Assembly (NCBI GenBank): GCA_017396665.1
Contig: JAFQLH010000065.1
Span: forward strand, 1 to 57,693
Direction: 5' to 3'
Source of the DNA: Oscillospiraceae bacterium
GTDB lineage: Bacteria; Bacillota; Clostridia; Oscillospirales; Ruminococcaceae
Length of the DNA: 57,693 bases
The notes under the pieces are model-generated. The model was given only the letters and a program-made list of their open reading frames with translations, was not told where the DNA came from and did not search any database. The translations under genes and the position numbers were made by a program. Positions 26,703 through 34,915 of this stretch are shown here, one piece after another. Within the stretch, counting starts at the first letter, position 1; the number at the start of each line of letters is the position of its first letter.

Positions 26703-27080
26703 GTGAAAAAGAGTACACTTGTGCTTATATGTGTGACAATAGTACTGCTGTTTGTAAGCGGTTTTGCCACCTTAGAGATAATGAAAAAGGGCGACAGCGG
26801 AAAAACGGCTTACATCTACAAGGGCGACGAGCTTATCTATGAAATCGACCTTGAGAGCGTAAAGGAGCCGTACACAATAACCGTTGAGGGTGAAAACGGC
26901 GAGGAGAACGTCATCGAGGTCAGGGAAGGTAAGATAGGCGTCGTGTCTGCGAGCTGTCCTGACAAGCTGTGCGTGAAAAAGGGCTTTGTAGGGGATAGTC
27001 TGCTGCCTGTTATCTGTTTACCCAATGACGTAATGATAGTCGTCGAAGGAACGGAGGCGAGCGAAGATGCAAAGGTTTAG
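26703..27080 (+). CDS. NusG domain II-containing membrane-anchored protein
   Basis: A 125-residue protein starting with GTG at 26703 after GGGGAGG. An N-terminal helix (about 5-24) anchors an outer NusG-II/DUF1312 domain with the conserved SASCPDKLCVKKGFVGDS and CLPNDVMIVVEG blocks. In Firmicutes this family is found next to the Gx transporter gene, as here, and often near FMN transferase and isoprenoid genes. The Cys pair may be redox-active. The exact function is unknown. Confidence 0.85.
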   Translation: MKKSTLVLICVTIVLLFVSGFATLEIMKKGDSGKTAYIYKGDELIYEIDLESVKEPYTITVEGENGEENVIEVREGKIGVVSASCPDKLCVKKGFVGDSLLPVICLPNDVMIVVEGTEASEDAKV

Positions 27081-27588
27081 CTTCAAATCGAAAACGCATA
27101 GAATATGTTCGCTTGCACTGATGACAACAATCGCACTCATCATCTTTACCGTAGAAGCCCAGATACCTGTCCCCGTCGCAATACCGGGACTGAAGCTCGG
27201 GCTGTCAAACGTTGTAACACTTTTTATGCTACGCAGATTTCAGAGAAAAGATGCGTTTATTGTCCTCCTTTGCAGAATACTTCTCGGCAGTATGTTCGCA
27301 GGACAAGTAATGTCGCTTGCCTATTCTCTCGCAGGCGGACTCTTAGCGTTTGCCGCTATGACAGTATTTCTCACCCTCTCAAAAGGGGAGAATGTCTGGT
27401 TTGCAGGAGTCGTCGGTGCAATATTTCATAACATCGGACAAATAATCGTCGCAATAATAGCCTTTGATTCAAAGTATGTCGCATACTATTTCATCGTTCT
27501 GTTTTTCTGCTCGGTTATTACAGGACTCTTTACAGGCATAACCGCCCAGCTTACCGTAAAGTATACCCCGAAACTTAAGCACAAATAA
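27067..27588 (+). CDS. Gx transporter family membrane protein
   Basis: A 173-residue polytopic protein, five or six helices, with the family core PVPVAIPGLKLGLSNVVTLF and SLAYSLAGGLLAF. It belongs to the group once called heptaprenyl diphosphate synthase component I (PF07456) and now regarded as a Gx/ECF-type transporter subunit. It overlaps the NusG-II gene by 14 bp, the usual pairing. The substrate is not known. Confidence 0.85.
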   Translation: MQRFSFKSKTHRICSLALMTTIALIIFTVEAQIPVPVAIPGLKLGLSNVVTLFMLRRFQRKDAFIVLLCRILLGSMFAGQVMSLAYSLAGGLLAFAAMTVFLTLSKGENVWFAGVVGAIFHNIGQIIVAIIAFDSKYVAYYFIVLFFCSVITGLFTGITAQLTVKYTPKLKHK

Positions 27589-27591
27589 AGC

Positions 27592-27620
27592 TTGACTTTA
27601 CCGCAATACTGTGGCATAAT
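27592..27620 (+). promoter_or_regulatory. Sigma-A promoter of the second acyl-CoA ligase
   Basis: TTGACT (27592-27597), 17 bp, CATAAT (27615-27620), 68 bp before the ATG. No T-box lies in this short leader. Confidence 0.65.
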
Positions 27621-27687
27621 ATATTTGTTGATTTTAAGACCTAAAGCTAAAAAACTTTAAAGCACTAAAACAGAACGGAGAATAAAA

Positions 27688-29331
27688 ATGCCTATTACCG
27701 ATATACTCAGAGAAAATGCCTCGAAGTACGGCTCTGATGTTGCACTTGTCGAGGTAAACCCCGAAATACAGGAAAGACGCCGTGTAACATGGAAGGAGTA
27801 CGAGCTCATCGAGTCTGACCCTTACAGCCACTACAGACGTGAAATCACCTGGAGCGTGTTTGACGAAAAGGCAAACCGCTTTGCAAATCTGCTTTTAAGC
27901 CGTGGCGTAAAGAAGGGCGATAAGGTCGCAATCCTTCTTATGAACGGACTTGAATGGCTGCCGATATACTTCGGTATCCTTAAAACAGGAGCACTCGCTG
28001 TTCCGCTTAATTTCCGCTATACATCTGACGAAATAAAGTACTGCCTCGACCTCGCTGAAGCTGATATACTTGTGTTCGGTCCTTCCTTTATCGGAAGAGT
28101 CGAGGAAATCGCAGAGGATATCTCAAAGCACAGACTTCTGTTCTTTGTCGGCGGCGGAAGCTCAAGCTGTCCTACATTTGCAGAGGACTATGACCAGCTT
28201 GTTTCAAACTGCCCAAGCTCTGACCCGCAGATTGCCATCACAGACGATGACTATGCAGCAATCTACTTCTCATCAGGTACGACCGGCTTCCCGAAGGCTA
28301 TCCTTCATAAGCATATGAGCCTTATGCATTCCTGCAGAGTGGAGCAGAATCACCATAGTCAGACTAAGGACGACGTGTTCCTCTGTATCCCGCCTCTCTA
28401 CCATACAGGTGCTAAAATGCACTGGTTCGGCTCGTTACTCGTGGGCGGAAAGGCCGTTCTGCTCAAGGGCGTAAAGCCTGAAATGATTGTCGAAACAGCT
28501 TCAGAAGAAAAGTGCTCAATCGTCTGGCTCCTTGTTCCATGGGCACAGGATATCTTAGACGCAATCGACAGAGGGGATATAGACCTTTCAAAGTATGACC
28601 TCTCAAACTGGAGACTTATGCATATCGGTGCTCAGCCTGTACCGCCAAGCCTCATCGCACGCTGGAAGGAAAAGTTCCCGGGCCACCAGTACGATACAAA
28701 CTACGGTCTCAGCGAGTCTATCGGCCCCGGCTGTGTACATCTCGGTGTCGAGAATATACATAAGGTCGGCGCAATCGGTAAGGCCGGCTACGGCTGGGAG
28801 GTAAAGATTGTAGACGAAAACGGCAACGTTGTCGAAAGAGGAGAGGTCGGCGAGCTTTGTGTCAAGGGCCCCGGCGTTATGACCTGCTATTTCAACGACG
28901 AAAAGGCTACAAACGAAGTCCTCAAGGACGGCTGGCTGTTTACAGGAGATATGGCGCAGGAGGACGAGGACGGCTTTATCTTCCTCGTTGACAGAAAGAA
29001 GGACGTTATCATCTCAGGCGGTGAAAACCTCTATCCTGTCCAGATTGAAGACTTTATCAGAAGCAATATCAAGGTAAAGGACGTCGCAGTTATCGGTCTT
29101 CCTCATAAGCGTCTTGGCGAAATCGCCGCAGCTATCGTAGAGATTAAGCCTGAGTACGAGTGCAGCGAGGAAGAGCTCACAGCCTTCTGTAACGCTCTGC
29201 CAAGATATAAAAGACCGCATAAGATTATCTTTGCGGATATTCCAAGAAACCCGACAGGCAAGATTGAAAAACCAAAGCTCCGTAAGATTTACTGCGGAGA
29301 AAGCCTCGTAGCTTCTCAGAATAAGGGCTAA
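27688..29331 (+). CDS. AMP-dependent acyl-CoA synthetase / ligase
   Basis: A 547-residue ANL enzyme that activates a carboxylic acid with ATP and forms the CoA thioester. It has P-loop IYFSSGTTGFPKAILHKH, A5-type TNYGLSESIGPG, hinge WLFTGDMAQEDEDGFIFLVD, GGENLYPVQIEDFI, and the catalytic Lys in NPTGKIEKPKL. It lacks the TIM-barrel fusion of the ligase at 23822. The 3' gene of the pair is complete. Substrate is unassigned; medium-chain, branched-chain or aryl acids are possible. ATG with a CGGAG site; terminator directly downstream. Confidence 0.9.
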   Translation: MPITDILRENASKYGSDVALVEVNPEIQERRRVTWKEYELIESDPYSHYRREITWSVFDEKANRFANLLLSRGVKKGDKVAILLMNGLEWLPIYFGILKTGALAVPLNFRYTSDEIKYCLDLAEADILVFGPSFIGRVEEIAEDISKHRLLFFVGGGSSSCPTFAEDYDQLVSNCPSSDPQIAITDDDYAAIYFSSGTTGFPKAILHKHMSLMHSCRVEQNHHSQTKDDVFLCIPPLYHTGAKMHWFGSLLVGGKAVLLKGVKPEMIVETASEEKCSIVWLLVPWAQDILDAIDRGDIDLSKYDLSNWRLMHIGAQPVPPSLIARWKEKFPGHQYDTNYGLSESIGPGCVHLGVENIHKVGAIGKAGYGWEVKIVDENGNVVERGEVGELCVKGPGVMTCYFNDEKATNEVLKDGWLFTGDMAQEDEDGFIFLVDRKKDVIISGGENLYPVQIEDFIRSNIKVKDVAVIGLPHKRLGEIAAAIVEIKPEYECSEEELTAFCNALPRYKRPHKIIFADIPRNPTGKIEKPKLRKIYCGESLVASQNKG

Positions 29332-29354
29332 CAGGTGCTGAGTATAATAAAAAC

Positions 29355-29388
29355 AAAAGCTTGAGAGCAAAATGTTCTCAAGCTTTTT
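29355..29388 (+). terminator. Terminator of the second acyl-CoA ligase
   Basis: AAAAGCTTGAGA...TTCTCAAGCTTTTTT forms a strong stem with T-tract. Confidence 0.9.
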
Positions 29389-29393
29389 TATTG

Positions 29394-29428
29394 CAAAAAA
29401 ACCACCGCCCCTTTAAAAGAAGCGGTGA
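29394..29428 (-). terminator. Terminator of the O-antigen-ligase-like gene
   Basis: On the minus strand CACCGCTTC...GGGGCGGTG is followed by a run of seven T. Confidence 0.8.
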
Positions 29429-29445
29429 TGAATTCAGATTAAGCT

Positions 29446-30981
29446 TTAGTCCTTTATCTTCTTTCTCTTCTTTCCCTTTGCTTCGCTTTCTGTGTGTGGT
29501 CTGTTCCAGAGAAGACCTGCGAAGATGAAGAATATCGGAGTAACTGTAATAATGCTGATGTTGAAGTTTGCCTGTGCAGCGTAGCCGATTACAGCAGCGA
29601 GAAGACCAACACAGGTCCAGCTATCTTCGTTTTTGAAGAATGAGCCAACCATCTTTATGCCCTTCTTGATTGTAACAAAGCCAATCGACAGATAAGCCAT
29701 AAGACAAGGTATACCGCAAGCAAGCGCTAAGTCAAGATACTCGTTGAAGCTTCTGTCAATGGTGAAGATTCGGCTTGCGTTGTAAAGCTCGCTTGTGCCG
29801 TAGTAGTCAGTACCGATGCAGTCAGGTCCTGAGCCGAATACCCAGCAGTCCTTGAGGATTACAATGCCCTCGTTCCACATCTTCGGATATACGCTTATGC
29901 CTCTGTCAGAGAAGCCTGCGTTTACTGTGTCAGGGTAGCTTGCACCGATTCTTGCAGTAGCGTCAACGAAAATAATGTTTCCGTCATAAAGCGTTGCCCT
30001 GTCAAGTGCAAACATTATTGCGTAAACAATAGCACAAAGCACAATCAGTATAACTGCGTATGTCAGAGCTGTCTTTTTGCCCTTAATACCCTTTGCAACC
30101 GCTGTTATAAGAAGTACAAACAGTACAACCGCAACACCGATAATTCCGGGTGCAGTAGCAGTAGCAATTGCAGCCGCTGTGAAAATGAGTGTGCAGATGA
30201 GATAAATGAACCTTCTTGTCTGGCTTCTCTCAAAAATGAAGCCCGCACCGCCGATACCGACAGCCATTGTCATAAGTGCCGCTAAAGCGTGTGGTGTGTG
30301 AACAAGTCCGTCAGCTACGAATCTCTCGTAAGAAATTGAGCTGTCGCCTGTTGCAATAAACATATCGTAGAAGAAATTCGGTACATCCTCAACAAGTGCC
30401 GGTACAATCTGAAGCAGACCGTATACCGCATTTACAGTTGCAATAACCATAAATATGTCAAGGAAGGTTTTTCTTCTGTCTCTCGAGTTAATCTGAGATG
30501 CCGCAGCAAAAAGACCAACGTACGAGAAGAATGTCAGCATACCGTGATAACGGTAGTCTCTGCCGAGGAATGCCGCCTTGAGCTCGTAAGCCATGACAGT
30601 AGATGTCGCAACAAACAGCATAAACAGTACAACAAGTAAGAATGCCTTGTTCTCACTGCCCTTGAAGTATTCCTTCGTAGCTGAAATTATGAGGATTAAG
30701 AATCCGACAAATCCGAGTGCGAAAAGTGCAATCTGAAGATAGGATATGTAGCTCGAACAGGTCGCATTTGCAACGCTCGTGTCAACGTACTTTAAAAGTC
30801 CGTTGTTGAATATAGTAAGTCCGCCCTTCGCAAGATAGTACGGAATGCTCATGACGAACATAACGACAGCGACAAGAGAAAGGTAAATAAGTCCCATCTT
30901 CTGATACTGACCTTCAGTCATGTTCACAATGAAGTCGGATTTTTCTGTCGAACCGAACAGATGCTTTCTTTCTTCGTTCAT
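29446..30981 (-). CDS. O-antigen ligase / Wzy-like polytopic membrane protein
   Basis: A 511-residue protein with about twelve hydrophobic helices. The large loop near residues 320-395 has the RGISVYPKMWNEGIVILKD and WVFGSGPDCIG pattern of the Wzy_C superfamily, whose members ligate or polymerise glycan chains on lipid carriers. The C-terminus is a basic tail (EAKGKKRKKIKD). The ATG at 30981 follows AGAAAGGA; a TTG four codons earlier is less likely. No glycosyltransferases surround it, so the glycan is unknown, though the acylation cassette at 17603 also acts on surface polymers. Confidence 0.75.
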   Translation of the reverse strand: MNEERKHLFGSTEKSDFIVNMTEGQYQKMGLIYLSLVAVVMFVMSIPYYLAKGGLTIFNNGLLKYVDTSVANATCSSYISYLQIALFALGFVGFLILIISATKEYFKGSENKAFLLVVLFMLFVATSTVMAYELKAAFLGRDYRYHGMLTFFSYVGLFAAASQINSRDRRKTFLDIFMVIATVNAVYGLLQIVPALVEDVPNFFYDMFIATGDSSISYERFVADGLVHTPHALAALMTMAVGIGGAGFIFERSQTRRFIYLICTLIFTAAAIATATAPGIIGVAVVLFVLLITAVAKGIKGKKTALTYAVILIVLCAIVYAIMFALDRATLYDGNIIFVDATARIGASYPDTVNAGFSDRGISVYPKMWNEGIVILKDCWVFGSGPDCIGTDYYGTSELYNASRIFTIDRSFNEYLDLALACGIPCLMAYLSIGFVTIKKGIKMVGSFFKNEDSWTCVGLLAAVIGYAAQANFNISIITVTPIFFIFAGLLWNRPHTESEAKGKKRKKIKD

Positions 30982-31064
30982 GAAGTGTATCAATCCTTTC
31001 TTTAGGAATTTGCTATGATACTAAGGTGGGGATATCACAAGCCTTGATTTAGCTGGAACAACTA

Positions 31065-31090
31065 ACCCCGCAGTTGTGAAACGGCGGGGT
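31065..31090 (-). terminator. Terminator after the RNase Y gene
   Basis: ACCCCGC and GCGGGGT arms followed on the minus strand by TAGTTGTT. The T-tract is imperfect. Confidence 0.6.
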
Positions 31091-31157
31091 CAAATTTCAT
31101 TATCGCGGACTTGTGAAACGCCCACTTGATTATTTGCTTTTTGATTTTATATAAAAT

Positions 31158-32723
31158 CTATTTAGCGTATTCGATTGCTCTGCTCTCACGAATAAGGTGA
31201 ATCTTTATCTGTCCCGGATATTCCATCTCGTTCTCAATTCGCTTAGCAATATCTCTTGCAACCAATACCATCTTTTCATCGTTGACCTTTTCAGGTGATA
31301 CCATGATTCTTACCTCACGGCCGGCCTGGATAGCAAACGACTTGTCAACGCCCTCATAAGAGGTGCAGATTTCTTCAAGCTTCTGGAGTCGCTTGATGTA
31401 GTTCTCGTAGTTTTCTGACCTAGCGCCCGGTCTTGCAGCCGAGATAGCGTCAGCAGCCTGTACGAGAGCCGCAACAACTGTGCGGGTTTCAACGTCGCCG
31501 TGGTGAGCTTCAATAGCGTGAAGCACATCAGCGTTTTCTTTGTACTTCTTACATACGTCAACACCTATCTGAACGTGTGAGCCTTCAATTTCGTAGCTCA
31601 GCGCCTTACCGATGTCGTGAAGAAGTCCGGCTCTTCTTGCCAGAGCCGCGTCAACTCCGAGCTCAGCAGCCATCATACCTGCCAGATGAGCGACCTCAAT
31701 TGAGTGGTCAAGAACATTCTGACGATAGCTTGTTCTGTAGCGGAGTCTTCCAAGGAGTTTAACAAGTTCAGGGTTAATGCCGTGAACGTTGGTTTCGAGA
31801 ATAGCTCTTTCGCCTTCTCTCTTGATTCGAAGCTCAACCTCACGTCTTGCCTTATCAACCATTTCCTCAATGCGGGCAGGGTGGATACGGCCGTCTGTGA
31901 TAAGCTTTTCAAGCGCAATTCTTGCAATCTCACGTCTTACCTGGTCGAAGCAGGAAATCGTGATAGCCTCAGGTGTGTCATCGATGATAAGCTCAACACC
32001 TGTAAGGGTTTCAATGGCCTTGACATTACGGCCCTCACGACCGATAATGCGTCCCTTCATTTCGTCGTTAGGAAGAGTAACGACTGAAACAGCAGTTTCA
32101 GATACCTGGTCTGAAGCACATCTTGAAATAGCGAGCGAAATGTACTGTCTTGCCTTGCTCTCGCATTCGTCCTTGAGCTGATTTTCAAAGCTCTGGATTT
32201 TGACAGCTTTTTCATGTACAAGCTCTGTTTCAAGTGAGCTCAGGAGGTGTTCCTTAGCCTGTTCCTTAGTGAATTCGGATATTTTTTCGAGCATATCGAG
32301 CTGGCTTCTCTTGATTCTTTCAGCCTCGGCAAGCTTCTCGTCAGCATTCTTGTGCTTTACCTGTAAAGCTTCTTCCTTCTTTTCGATGTTGTCGATTTTT
32401 TTATCCAAGGTTTCTTCCTTCTGCTGAATACGTCTTTCCTGTCTGGAAACCTCGACACGACGTTCTTTGATTTACTTCTCGGCTTCGCTGCGGCTCTTGT
32501 GAATCTCGTCCTTAGCTTCAACAAGGGCAGCCTTTTTAAGACTTTCAGCTTCCTTGCCTGCGTCCTTCAGTATGCGCTGAGCTTCCTCCTCGGCGGAACC
32601 GATTTGAGCCTCAGCAGTCTTTTTTCTGTATTTAATACCCTGCTTAAACAGAATAAATCCGCCTATAGCAGCGCCGATTATACAGGATACGACACAGAGC
32701 AGGATTACTATTGGTGTGTCCAT
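31158..32723 (-). pseudogene. rny: RNase Y gene with an in-frame UAA at codon 84
   Basis: RNase Y is the membrane-anchored endonuclease that starts mRNA decay in Firmicutes. The 522-codon frame has the usual length and order: membrane anchor (4-26), coiled coil (about 33-200), KH ([17 protein letters not shown]) and HD domain ([29 protein letters not shown]). One TAA (32472-32474) follows EIHKSRSEAEK; the frame then continues [20 protein letters not shown], as in homologues where Glu is usual here. A GAA to TAA change explains it. A TTG at 32408 with AAGGAAG 6 nt upstream could restart a soluble form. No frameshift is needed. Confidence 0.9.
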
Positions 32724-32794
32724 ATAGTAGCCTTCCTCCTTAAATATAGTATAAAATTGTAAAGATACAAATCAGCATATTAATGCATAATATT

Positions 32795-32823
32795 ATTATA
32801 TATCAATATTGCCTATATGTCAA
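32795..32823 (-). promoter_or_regulatory. Sigma-A promoter of rny
   Basis: On the minus strand TTGACA (32818-32823), 17 bp, TATAAT (32795-32800), a perfect consensus pair 70 bp upstream of the ATG. Divergent from the T-box promoter. Confidence 0.85.
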
Positions 32824-32864
32824 GGATTTTTTTAGCAATATCAACAAAAAAGCCGTATAGCCTA

Positions 32865-32893
32865 TTGACAATGAGGCGGTAAAGTGATAACAT
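32865..32893 (+). promoter_or_regulatory. Sigma-A promoter of the thrS T-box transcript
   Basis: TTGACA (32865-32870), 17 bp, TAACAT (32888-32893). Confidence 0.7.
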
Positions 32894-32899
32894 TTATTT

Positions 32900-33175
32900 A
32901 ATATGAAAAACGTCGAACGGGGAAGCTGCGAGCGAAAAACTCTGTTTCCAGAGAGTCCTGCCAAGGCTGTGAGCAGGGTAGCAGAATGCGAAGCGGATAC
33001 CACCCTGTGAGTGCACCTAATACGTGCCGTAGGTCTGCGTTAAAGATGACTGCCGTTGTCAGACGGGAGTGTAAAGGGAGCGTCAATGCGCTTTAAATTT
33101 GGGTGGAACCACGTGTAGCTTAATAAGGCTTATTCGTCCCAAAGTTGCCATAACAGGCGGCTTTGGGCTTTTTTA
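32900..33175 (+). promoter_or_regulatory. T-box riboswitch, threonine-specific
   Basis: The T-box sequence TTTGGGTGGAACCACG is at 33098-33113. The UGGA bulge expects a tRNA with discriminator U, as Firmicute threonine tRNAs have. The Stem I loop shows GGATACCACCC, placing ACC (Thr) as specifier followed by A and the GGG/CCC helix. The terminator stem (CCCAAAGTTGCC / GGCGGCTTTGGG, 33138-33167) ends in a T-run. Uncharged tRNA-Thr should allow read-through into the operon that ends with thrS. Confidence 0.92.
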
Positions 33176-33198
33176 TTTTTTGAAGGGAGTGAAAGGTG

Positions 33199-33564
33199 AT
33201 GCAGGACTTTCTGATACGAAAAATACTTGCTGTTTTGTGCATAACGATAAGTATGGTGCTCGGCGGCTTTCTGATATATATATCCTACCGTGTGTCGCAG
33301 TTTCAGACTGACACAAAGCTTGCAACACTCGTGTTCATTCCGACGTTTATAGTAATCTACTGGCTGGGACTTCTGCATGACCATCTTGTCATCAGAAAGA
33401 AGACCGCACTGTTTAGAAAAGGTACTCGCAGACTTATGAAAGCGGTTTACTTTATCAATATGATAGCGGTCATTGCAGTGTGGATATATGTCCTTTATAA
33501 CTATACTTATTTCTTTGGCAACCTGCTGACAAGAAACGTGACTGGGGGTGGTCCGCTGTGGTAG
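33199..33564 (+). CDS. Small membrane protein under the threonine T-box
   Basis: A 121-residue protein with three predicted helices (about 10-30, 42-62 and 84-108), basic between helices 2 and 3 (RKKTALFRKGTRRLMK). It has no recognised family. The ATG at 33199 is preferred to a GTG one codon earlier; GGGAG is upstream. It overlaps the next gene by 7 bp, so the two are coupled. Its place between T-box and thrS is unusual. Confidence 0.7.
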   Translation: MQDFLIRKILAVLCITISMVLGGFLIYISYRVSQFQTDTKLATLVFIPTFIVIYWLGLLHDHLVIRKKTALFRKGTRRLMKAVYFINMIAVIAVWIYVLYNYTYFFGNLLTRNVTGGGPLW

Positions 33565-34883
33565 CGTGTCTTGGTATATCAGTCGTAACCTTCCTGCTTA
33601 TAAACAGCAGTTCAATCGCTTGTCTCCATGGCGTAGGCACAGCAGGAAAGCTGATGCTCACATTACTTGCACTATTCTGGTGCTTAAAGCTCTGTATCTC
33701 GCCGTTTGTGAAAAAACAGAAAACGCTGAGGCTCACTTCATTGCGAAAAGGTCAAAGACTGCTGTCTGTGTTCCTTGTAACGCTTCTGGCAAGCGTCGGC
33801 TGGCTTTTGTATATCATCTTCGGAACCGACCTTTCAGCACTCAGAATAATCCTAAACAGCGTCGCAGTTTTCGTTTTCGAGCTTATGATTTTCTGGGCAG
33901 GAATGTCAAGATGCTTTATCGCTTCTGTACAGCTTGGAATCAAGTGGCGTGTCATAGCACTCATATTTGCGTGGGTAGTGCCGGTTAATATCATTGTGCT
34001 TGCAAAGATGATATCGCTCGCAGGTGACGAGTGTATCGTAGAAGCAGATAAAATCGAGCTTGACGAGGCGAGAGCAGAAAACGAAATCTGTAAAACCAGA
34101 TACCCTGTGCTTATGGTGCACGGCGTGTTCTTCAGAGACTGGCGGTATTTCAATTATTGGGGAAGAATCCCCGCAACACTTATCCGCAACGGTGCAAGCA
34201 TCTATTACGGCAACCAGCAGTCAGCAGCGTCCTGTGATAAAAGCGGCGAGGAGCTTGCCGGAAGAATAAAGCAGATTGTTGAGGAAACAGGCTGTGAAAA
34301 GGTCAATATCATAGCCCACTCAAAGGGCGGACTTGACTCAAGATGTGCAATAAGTAAGTTCGGTATGGATAAGTACGTCGCAACACTCACAACAGTGAAC
34401 ACTCCGCATTATGGCTGTAAATTTGCCGACTGGATTCTGTCAAAGGTCTCAAGAGGCTTCTTTGAATCGGTAGCAGATAAGTATAACAGAGCGCTCAAGC
34501 TCGCAGGCGATACAAATCCCGACTTCTGCTCGGCTGTCGAGTGCCTCACCGCAACAGGCTGTGAAAAATTCAACGAGGAGTGCCCCGATTCACCCGATGT
34601 AAAGTATTACAGCATCGGCTCTGTGTCAGTCAAGGCAGGCTCAGGAAGATTTCCGCTCAACCTGTCTTACAGATTCGTAAAGCTGTTTGACGGCGAAAAC
34701 GACGGACTCGTGTCGCTCGATTCAATGAAATGGGGAGAGAACTTTGAAATTCTCCGTCCCGATGGACAAAGAGGTATCTCGCACGGTGATGTCATTGATT
34801 TGAACCGTGAGAATATAAAAGGCTTTGATGCAAGAGAATTATATGTAAAGCTCCTGTCAAAGCTCAAGGAACAAGGCTATTAA
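33558..34883 (+). CDS. Membrane-anchored alpha/beta hydrolase (lipase-like)
   Basis: A 441-residue protein starting with GTG after GGGGGTGG. Four hydrophobic helices in residues 1-150 precede a triacylglycerol-lipase-like domain: oxyanion region PVLMVHGVFFRDWRYFNYWG, nucleophile Ser in IIAHSKGGLDSR (GxSxG variant AHSKG), and the VNTPHYGCKFADWI stretch. Candidate acid and His lie in FDGENDGLVSLDSM and GISHGDVIDL. It probably acts on lipids at the membrane. Cotranscribed with thrS. Confidence 0.8.
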   Translation: MVACLGISVVTFLLINSSSIACLHGVGTAGKLMLTLLALFWCLKLCISPFVKKQKTLRLTSLRKGQRLLSVFLVTLLASVGWLLYIIFGTDLSALRIILNSVAVFVFELMIFWAGMSRCFIASVQLGIKWRVIALIFAWVVPVNIIVLAKMISLAGDECIVEADKIELDEARAENEICKTRYPVLMVHGVFFRDWRYFNYWGRIPATLIRNGASIYYGNQQSAASCDKSGEELAGRIKQIVEETGCEKVNIIAHSKGGLDSRCAISKFGMDKYVATLTTVNTPHYGCKFADWILSKVSRGFFESVADKYNRALKLAGDTNPDFCSAVECLTATGCEKFNEECPDSPDVKYYSIGSVSVKAGSGRFPLNLSYRFVKLFDGENDGLVSLDSMKWGENFEILRPDGQRGISHGDVIDLNRENIKGFDARELYVKLLSKLKEQGY

Positions 34884-34915
34884 TTTAAAGTAAATTATTT
34901 TTGGAGGAATAAAAT

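Noticed and set aside
33604..33988. Long alternate frame within the lipase gene
   Set aside because: It lacks a ribosome site, is on the same strand as a clear lipase frame and has no recognisable motifs, so it is a shadow.
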